Origin: Kryptolebias marmoratus
Lineage: Eukaryota; Chordata; Actinopteri; Cyprinodontiformes; Rivulidae
DNA: 64,000 nt
Assembly: GCF_001649575.2 (NCBI RefSeq)
Contig: NC_051452.1
Coordinates: 9,561,585 to 9,625,584, forward strand
Direction of reading: 5' to 3'
Position numbers and translations under genes: made by a program. The notes beneath the pieces were generated by a model. It had not been told where the DNA came from and searched no databases. It saw only the letters and a list, made by a program, of their open reading frames with translations. Of this stretch, positions 56,041 through 64,000 are shown one piece after another (position 1 is the stretch's first letter; each line of letters starts with the position of its first letter).

Positions 56041-59000
56041 CCTTCTAAAATACTCATGTTTTTTGCTGCTAGTACTTTGATTCTGCTGTGGCTTTAACTT
56101 ATAATTTCTTATTTATCCAAAGGAAAGGCTTATTGCACTGTAAGACTGTATTGAACTACATTAGTTTTAACAAGATTGACCTAATAAACTGCAAACTGAG
56201 TTTTGAGTTGACACTTGAGCATTTGATGCTCTTGTTTGCTTTGTCACTAATCCATCTCCTGAACAGACACAGATTTAGTTAGCTGAGGTTTTGTTTCTGC
56301 CATTGTGAGCCATCCCTGACATTACAAGGTTAACTATTCATCTGCTTTGCGAAGAAACGGCTTGTTTTTTTTCCACTCCAGTCTCATTGAATGGTCAAAA
56401 ACGGTTTGAGGTTTGCCTTAAAATGGCTAAAACTAAAGGGTTGATAAAACGCTTCAGTACAGTAGAAGTTAGTGTTGACCCTATCGATTTATCCAGTCAA
56501 ACCAAAGTCTCAGTGATGCTTGGCGGGTCTTTAACTTAAACCCTGGTTCAACACAAATGGGATCAGATTAGCTGTAAATGGCTCCACTGGGGGAACTGGT
56601 TAGTTTGGCTGTACATCGTTGACCTCGGGGTCATGAACTCGCTTCCTCTCGACCTTCTTCAGTCAGTCTACATTTATACCCAGCTGTTGTTAGGGAGCTG
56701 CTGCTTTCATCAAGTAAAGCCCAGAACAGCAGATCTTTTTTCTTTTTTGCCTCAATCAATCAAACTCTTAAAACGATACAAATCTTGATGCACCATTTAC
56801 CAACTCACAGAACTGTAACTCTGCAGATAAATCAGAGTTGTGACAAGAAAAATTAGGAACCTATTAAGTTATACTAATAAATCTGATAATAAAATGTGTG
56901 TGACAGACTGACAGTGACTCTAATTTATACCTGACTGTGTCACTGGTGTAGAAATAAGATGATTAAACACAATTACTCAGATTGGAACTGTTGCTTTCAT
57001 AATAATTTGAACAAATCTTTCAGGCAGTTACTTGTAATTTTTTTGTCAGTGCCAAAGTTTGTCTTCGTGAAGGCATTTTGTTCCTTTTATTTGCTCAAAC
57101 AAAACAAAATGATGAGCTGTAGCAGTAAACGTTCTCAAGCACAACCCACAAATGATCCTGACTTTTGCTTAAACATTCAATATAACCTCCTCTCTAACAG
57201 GATTCTCACTGCTCACTTGAAGGGAAGCATTTTTCTTTGGGATAAGGAGCCCTGCATCGCCCCAGGTGCATAAAAAGAAGAAAAAAAAAACCTTCAGGGG
57301 AAACAAAACCTTCATTTCACAGATTTTTTTAGGTTAATTTGTTTTACTCTGTGATTAAATAATTTATTTTTGTCTGTTCTATATGATGTCGTTTTCTGAG
57401 ATATATTGAGAGGGATTCAAATATATTTATGGTAGTTTTAAGGTTTTATTTTTAATATATTTTTCATGGGAAAAGATATTTGTTTTGTCTTAACAGGAGC
57501 TGAATTATTTCAGTTCATCTGAAGTGTGAATGTCAGTCTCTATAAAGTATTATCTGCTGGTATAAAAGTGTCATTAAGAGAACAGTAATGATAGAAAGTA
57601 TAAAGTATATTTTTATACTTCACAGATTACATGTCTTATCTCAATTTCATCTATGGGATTATAAATATAGTGCATCTCTTTGACCATTTAATGTGAAAGG
57701 TTAATACAATATGTCTAATTTTAATTAAACATTTTTTCTTTCTTCTGTTTTACGTCTTTGTGGCATTTAAAAGGCCTAAATCACACCTTTGACTCACTAT
57801 GATCACAATGAATAATGAAATCATGTCTCTGTTAAAGGTTTCTCACTGCTGGTTGTGATAGAAACCAAGATTAATTTAAATATTTTGTTGTAAAATATAT
57901 TTGCTAAAACAATTATTTATTTCAGGAAATGAGCAGGAAAGTGCAATTTAAAAAGTACTCTGGTTTAATTGTAGGAATAAATGGCTCTATGTTAGCAGAG
58001 GCCTGATAAAAGGTGACAGTTGGATGCAAATCCAAATCCTGGCGAGAAAAAGTCACTATTAAGCTTCCACTTCCTGCAACGGCGCAGCCTGCAAATCCCC
58101 CAGTTTTACCTTTTGATCACAAACCCAGACACCCACGGGTGGAAGCTGCCAGAGTCCAACATCAAACACCGGAGAAATAAAATAAAAAAGACCTTGTCAT
58201 TACTGCTTTTAGCATTTTGTTTTCTTTTTTTAGCTGGGTGCAGAAAAACACCCAAACAGATCGAGTTCAGTTCAGATTTTCTAATATTGTAACAGTTTGT
58301 AGTTTTCTTTTATTAATACCAGTTTTTGTTCATCTGAAGTCGGACCATTTATTTACAGTAATATTTCTCTTCACCCTTTTTTATACATCTATTATTAAAT
58401 GATTTGTTGGTGTTGATTTTATACAATTTCTCTTTTATTTTCATAGTTTCATAGTTTTCTTTGGTTTTTCTTTATATGCAATTGATATTGGTTGAAATAT
58501 GACTTCAGTACTTTGTATTTTGCTGTAAGTCTTTGCACTTTGTCAGCTTCAGTTAAACACGCTTGTATTTTTACTTTATTGTGTTATGCATTGGAAATGG
58601 CAATAAATAAAACTAACAAGACGCTTAAACTATTCTTACTTGTTGAATTAAAAAGCTTTGTTAATTAGATCACCAGAAGAACCCTGGCTGAAAAGTTCAA
58701 AGGTCAACAACTAAGACTGGACGTGAGTTTTTAAAGATAAACAAGTACCACCAAGTAGAAGATATATGTTGAAGATACAGTATTTTTATATTTGGAGAAT
58801 TTTTCAGTAAAAGAAGTGCCTGAACTGACTGCTGATCACTAACAAGAAATGACTAAAATCCAGAAGTATCACTGTTTCTAAGGGGTAGAAAGTAGGGTTA
58901 TGATGCGTTTCTTGATACACTTTAATGATAAATTATTAGTTTGAGATTTAATTCAATACAATGCAACAAAAGCAAATTAATGATTCCGTGTAAATTGTTG

Positions 59001-61146
59001 AGAGTAATGATTTACTTTCTAATAACAAATCACAAACTGCTCACAAACAGGTCTTATGTTAAAATTACAAAATTCATTCAGTCCTGACTTAAAATTAACA
59101 AATAATACACAGAGAATGAGGCATGCTGCAAAATTAATAAAACTGCCAGCAGCATTAAAAACTCATTCAGTAACTCAGCAGTGAGCAACAAAATAGGTTT
59201 TCTACATTATATATAATAGAACATATGAGTCATCCCCCACAATATTAGTTGATTCCCATGACCTGGTTGAAGCACATTTTCTGAATGTTTGTTGCTGTTT
59301 GTACCGGCGCAGCCGCAGTTCTCCTCCTAAACATTAGATTAACAAAAAGAAAAAAATACCATTGAACAACAGGAAGTGAAAACAGGATGATTTTCCACTT
59401 AAAGGGATCGTTTATTTTAAATAAACAAACATAAAACTACAATCTAAGTTTTTTGTTATTTTTTTGTTAATGGGTTCTCACTTGTAGACACAAACCTGGT
59501 TGCAAACTCTTAATTTATTAATTGAATGGATTCGATTTGATCAGTTCAAAGGCACCATGGACCGAATTTTAAATTTGCATCGGTTTGCAGATGCTTTGCA
59601 TTGTGCACATAAACAAACCGGGACAAATTGGTAAATCCCCACAGTTCTAGTAGATGCAGAGCCTTAAAATAGAATTGCTTTCGTTTTGCCATTTTGACAA
59701 GTTGTACATTATTTATATGGACATACTGATTGCTTGGCTGGAGACAGAATCAAATTTCACATCAATCTGACACTCAAAAAACTGCGACTGCATCACAGCT
59801 AAGCACTCCAAAATCCTATAAATAAAGTATTGCTTTTGTGTTTGTAACAGCCGTCTTCTTTTTTTTCATTTCCTCAGAAGATACTTCATTTTAGGTTTAT
59901 GAAATGTAGTAATCAGCTTTTCCTGGATAGTAACTCTTTTTTCCACTGATGACATCCTTGTTTCTGAGAACATGAAGGTAAACTGCTGCATCCTTTCGTT
60001 GCTGGCACAACTGTGGTGCGCTTCCCCTGCAGGTTAAATATGTAGCTTTATGATTGTTGACACCAGCAGCAGCAAGTTGTCTATTCTCATGAAAAGGTGT
60101 CGTCAGGTAACACTAAAGCCACATTGGTTACTGAATATTATTTGGACTTTCGTGCGTCTTTTAACGCTTTGCACTGCCTTTGATCTACCTGACATGGACC
60201 ATTTGGGTATCTTATTTTTACAGCATGAAATGACACAGTAATGCATGAAGCTGACATGCTTAAGAGCCCAGAGTCGCGTGTGATTAATACATGTTACCAT
60301 GAGATTGAGATACGTGAGTTACTTTCCATTTAAAGCTCAAATGTGAGATGCTTTCGAGACATTTTGATGTGAAACAACCCACCTTTTGAGCTGAATTGCA
60401 ACCACCTGTCAAGAGAACAGTTCTCATACATGTACGCCTCGAAGTGGATTTTCTTTAATGCAAACTGAAGATTTCTTTAAGTATCTCCACAGTCTAAGAT
60501 TTAATTTTTGAAGGCCTTAACTGTCGGATCATTTTCAATCCTGATACTATGACAGAATACACTTCAGTAAGAAAAATAGATTTATGTAAAACATGCTCGG
60601 CTTGGAATGCCATGAAGCTCCTCTAGCTTTAATTTTATAAATGAGAAGCTCTCTGTTCAGTACTCACATATTCCAGACGGTATAAATGTTTTAAACGGCC
60701 ACTGTTTGAAAAGCAATGGAGCATTTGCTTCTTCAGACGTTAAAGTGACCATTTGGGTGTTTTTCCACGTGAACATAGTGGACCTTGTAGCGCAGAGACC
60801 TTGATGGACAGCAGCAGTATTTTATTTATAGACCTGAGCTGCCTTGAAAACAACTTAGTCACACTCTGGCCTATTTTGTAGCTCTGCTGGACCAATCAGT
60901 GTCCTTCAACCAGGGTAGAAAGAAAAATCTTGCTGTCAGGCATTTTCAGAGCTTGACCAGCAGCCACATTCTGCATCTGACACATCACTGATTATCCTCA
61001 TTAGCTGACCACCCATGACTTTACCAATAAAAAGCAGGAAATGGCTTTTGATCTGCTGTGAACCTTCATATCTTTAATTTTTGTCATTAGTAAATCGGAC
61101 AAAGCTTCTGCTTTTACTGAATTAGTAGAAATATTTGCTGCTTTGT
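56041..61146. other. Long AT-rich non-coding stretch, nothing recognised
   Basis: No gene, RNA or repeat family could be supported over 5.1 kb. The sequence at 57290-58000 and 58380-59220 is especially AT-rich. Plus frames at 56959-57273 and 58020-58292 have no domain. Confidence 0.4.
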
Positions 61147-61553
61147 CTTATCGCCTGCTGCTGAAGGGGAACGTCATTGCTCTGTTAGCAAAATATCTCA
61201 TGAATCGCATAAATCATTTTAATGAAACTTTCTGGGGTTAATCAATTGATGAACATCTACAACTGGTGACCTGATCGAGTCAAACCCAATTCAAGATGGC
61301 CACCAGAAGTGATTGACCCTAACCAGCACAAACAACAACTACAACTCTGTGCTTTTTACAGATATTTAGTTAAAATTTGATGTGGTAGTAGCTGAAGGTT
61401 ATCCCTAACATATACTGTGAAGACTGACTGATTGTGCAACACTTCACAGAATTGTCTGACATCACACTTATCTTGAGAGATGATGAAATTAAAGCAGTTT
61501 AAAGATAATTTTAGTAAAAAACTCATAAAAGGCAGCAGGTGATCTGCATTCAA
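61147..61553 (-). repeat. Family A foldback repeat, copy 17 (near full length, minus)
   Basis: The plus strand starts at the right terminus 'cttatcgcctgctgctgaag', then reads 'ctgttagcaaaatatctcat', 'aatcaattgatgaacatcta', 'cccaattcaagatggccacc' and 'gatgtggtagtagctgaagg'. It ends 'aaggcagcaggtgatctgca'. With copy 6 it defines the overall length at about 400-440 bases. The left palindrome is lost just past 'gatctgcattc'. Confidence 0.85.
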
Positions 61554-62930
61554 ACTTTACATGTTTTGTTTCATCTAGTAATTCGATCATTAAACCCTAA
61601 AAGCACAGATGAAAATCTATTTTTTTCTTGTAATGTTTCAATTTTATATGAAAATGCACATCACCATCTTACTCCCCACCCCCCAAAAAAGAAAAATGTG
61701 TAAATAAATTAACTTCTGTTTATCCCTGCCTCAAATAAATCAAAACCTCTATAAAAAGTAATGAGAAAAGAGTATTTTTATGAACTCTATCTAATGGTTG
61801 AAGTAGGATTAATATACAGTTACACATTTTGTGTAAAAGTGTTTCTTCAGGAAAGAAGCCATCTTGACTCTACTGGGACTTCTCCTCAAACTTCTATTTT
61901 TTTTTTTTTTTTACTTCACAGCTTCACACGGGTTTTAGAGCCCTCCAAGATCTCCCTCCCTCCACACACTCTTAAAAAAAACATCCCAGAACAGATTCCC
62001 ACTCATTAAATATATCCTTCACAGCTGGGATAAAACTCAGTCAAAATCCCACTTGACTTATGATGGGAAAAATTTGTCAGTAACGGCTCCGCTAAAGTAA
62101 AGAACTGACAGTGATTTAGAGTGAGTGGATAAAGCAAAAATGTATTCAGAAACAACTGCTCATTTTCCATCAATCTGTTTCTTGATGTTTCAGATCGGGG
62201 GCGTAAATCGATGAGTTTCTTCTTGCTGATGAAAGGAAATCAAAATGGCGTTAACAGAAAGTGATCATAATTGGGATTTTATTTCATAATGTGTCCAATT
62301 AGATTTGACCAGAAATCAGCAGGAGTTTCAAATGAGGCTGTGTTGATATCATGAAACAATATTAATAAAAAAATACCCAGTGAAAGCTTTTTTTTTTTTT
62401 CCTCCCCGGAAGATGATGGTCTCAGATTTGTATTTTGAAAAGCCACAGCTCCTGTTAGTGACAGGGGCACAGTTTACAACTCAAGGTTCACCGATTCGGG
62501 TTATCCCAGTGCCGATTGTGATGCAGATCTATAGAAATTATGGAGCGAATTTATGCAGCCAGTCTGGTTCATTTTGGCCCAAAAGTATAGGTTTAATATT
62601 AATTTCAATCTGCAAGGTGGTGAGGGGGAAAAAAACAAAACAAAACCGTATAAACACTCTCTTTAAAAGTAAAAGATACAATACATTTACTCTTATCCTT
62701 GGTAAATATGGCGTCAGTTTTAAAAGTTAACAATGTTCTGGTCAACCTCCTTTTGGGAAAATACACACCCGTGCCACAAACTGTACTCTTGACAAAAAGG
62801 CATTGTGCCATCAACATGTGCCTGCCTTGAAATCAACTACGCATGTTTAGGAGTGGCAGATGTAAAATTTTGTTAATAATAAAAAAAAAACAGCAACAAT
62901 CAACCTAAGTAATTGGACCAATTTACTGTC
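61554..62930. other. Non-coding stretch, nothing recognised
   Basis: Poly-T runs lie near 61895-61912 and 62388-62400. Plus frames at 61761-62009 and 62380-62730 lack domains and run through these homopolymers. Confidence 0.4.
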
Positions 62931-63112
62931 TCCAAATGAAACTCATCATTGGATGCACTTCTACTGCGTATTATCTTAAAATCAACCAGATATAAGATGG
63001 CCACCACAGCTAATCAATATTGGCAAACGCAAAAATGTCTGCGTTTGAGGTAAAACTTGGTGTGGTAGTAGCTGAGAGTCGTCCACAACACCTACTCTGA
63101 ACTCTTTCAGAT
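62931..63112 (-). repeat. Family A foldback repeat, copy 18 (minus)
   Basis: The plus strand reads 'ccaaatgaaactcatcattg', 'ataagatggccaccacagct', 'aatcaatattggcaaacgca' and 'ttggtgtggtagtagctgag'. It continues 'agtcgtccacaacacc'. Both hairpin ends are absent. Confidence 0.8.
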
Positions 63113-64000
63113 TAGCAAAGATCTTTGTTCGAAACAATATATACTTCAAGAAATTCTCCTGACACTTTATATTAATTTTATGACTCTTTAACTTTGGGAC
63201 AGTGTCTCCCAATTTCCATTAGCCTTCACGTACAACTACTTTTTATTCATTTTGAGCTCTATCTAGTTAAAAAGTACCCACTTCAAGTAAGAACTATTCA
63301 AAAAAAATAGCTGTAAAAGCTGTAATGAAGCTTTAAAGACACAGTTTAAAGACTGTTTCTGAGTCCATTATGATGCAGTTCCATAGCAAACATAACTGTT
63401 GTTTATTTATAGACAGCAGTAGGTGCACCACTAGTATTTCTTTTTATGAGTGAATGGGTGGGAGGCTGTAACAAGAAAAATAACAATAATTTGAGTAAAA
63501 ATTGTTGTTTTTAAGCTTGTCATTTTAGTCAGCTTTTGTTATTTTTCAGTTTAGTGGCTCAGCAGGCTACAGGAAGACTAATATTTTCTTGTAACGTTCA
63601 TTTTTTTCCGTAGTTGTTGTGGCAGAATCATATTCATGTGTGCCCTGCCGACTTTGATTTGCAGTCTCACAAGGGTTGCTGGACTAATTTGATGAACTAA
63701 AACCTCACATGGCTAAAGCTCTGTGTAAAATTTGTCATAATTTGATGCTAAACACAACAATTTGTCTTCTTTCATGGTAATATCCTGCAATTATCACGAA
63801 TCATTTGAGCAGCTATGACACTACTGGTCTTTTTAGTCTTGAGACACTTCTAAGCACTTTAGTTTTTTACCTCTTATGCCACAAATTTGGTGGAATTTCT
63901 TTCCCCTCCCAAAAAAATCTGGTGCTCTGATACTCATTAGATTTTCAATTTCCTCAGCAAAACCCTTCATTCTGTCGGTGTCTTTGAGTCCTGAATGTTG
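63113..64000. other. Non-coding stretch, nothing recognised
   Basis: No gene or repeat was supported up to the window end. Confidence 0.4.

Overview
The window reads as vertebrate, and most probably teleost fish, nuclear DNA from a gene-poor region or a very long intron. It is AT-rich and full of short interspersed and DNA-transposon remains. It carries dinucleotide microsatellites and two runs of N, the mark of a draft assembly. I found no intact host protein-coding gene, no tRNA or rRNA, no CRISPR and no prokaryotic gene organisation. Open frames of 60-240 codons occur on both strands, but they lack recognisable domains, overlap low-complexity sequence or repeats, or run through N.

The support lies in mobile elements. 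(1) The commonest is a family called here 'family A', with about 18 copies or fragments on both strands. It shares a core (GACTCTCAGCTACTACCACA ... GGCCATCTTGAATTGG ... TTTTGCTAACAGACAGA) and has a hairpin-forming sequence at each end. (2) There are three Tc1-like transposons: one family at 33.5-34.9 kb, and two copies of a second family in opposite orientations at 36.4-37.4 kb and 53.9-54.95 kb. All have decayed transposase reading frames. (3) A 630-bp element with TTA target duplications and long imperfect inverted repeats, PIF/Harbinger-like, lies at 40563-41192. (4) A small hAT-type MITE with 8-bp target duplications is at 3865-4037. (5) A second fold-back family ('family B') has three copies. 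(6) A mariner-type relic with a 'CCCCAATT' terminus starts at 19281. (7) Two identical copies of a probable LINE 3' end lie at 1-101 and 27001-27101. (8) A retroelement zinc-finger tail lies near 13.7 kb, and there are pieces of other widespread fish repeats.

Layout: 0-12 kb is mostly unannotated AT-rich DNA with family A copies, one hAT MITE and a GC-rich G-quadruplex segment near 4.8 kb. 12-29 kb holds family A and B copies, the mariner relic, a promoter-like GC-rich patch at 23.8 kb and a pyrimidine-rich tract next to an assembly gap at 25.8 kb. 29-42 kb holds a C-rich hairpin segment at 32.9 kb, two Tc1 elements and the Harbinger-like element. 42-64 kb holds family A (including a tandem pair at 45.1-45.6 kb), a minisatellite at 52.2 kb and the third Tc1 element, with long stretches where I see nothing.

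No set of genes works together here. Any function is more likely regulatory, and the patches most worth a conservation test are 4.7-5.6 kb, 14.3-14.7 kb, 23.8 kb, 25.6-25.9 kb, 32.7-33.1 kb, 35.8-36.0 kb and 38.1-38.4 kb. All family assignments are from memory of repeat consensus sequences and no search was run.
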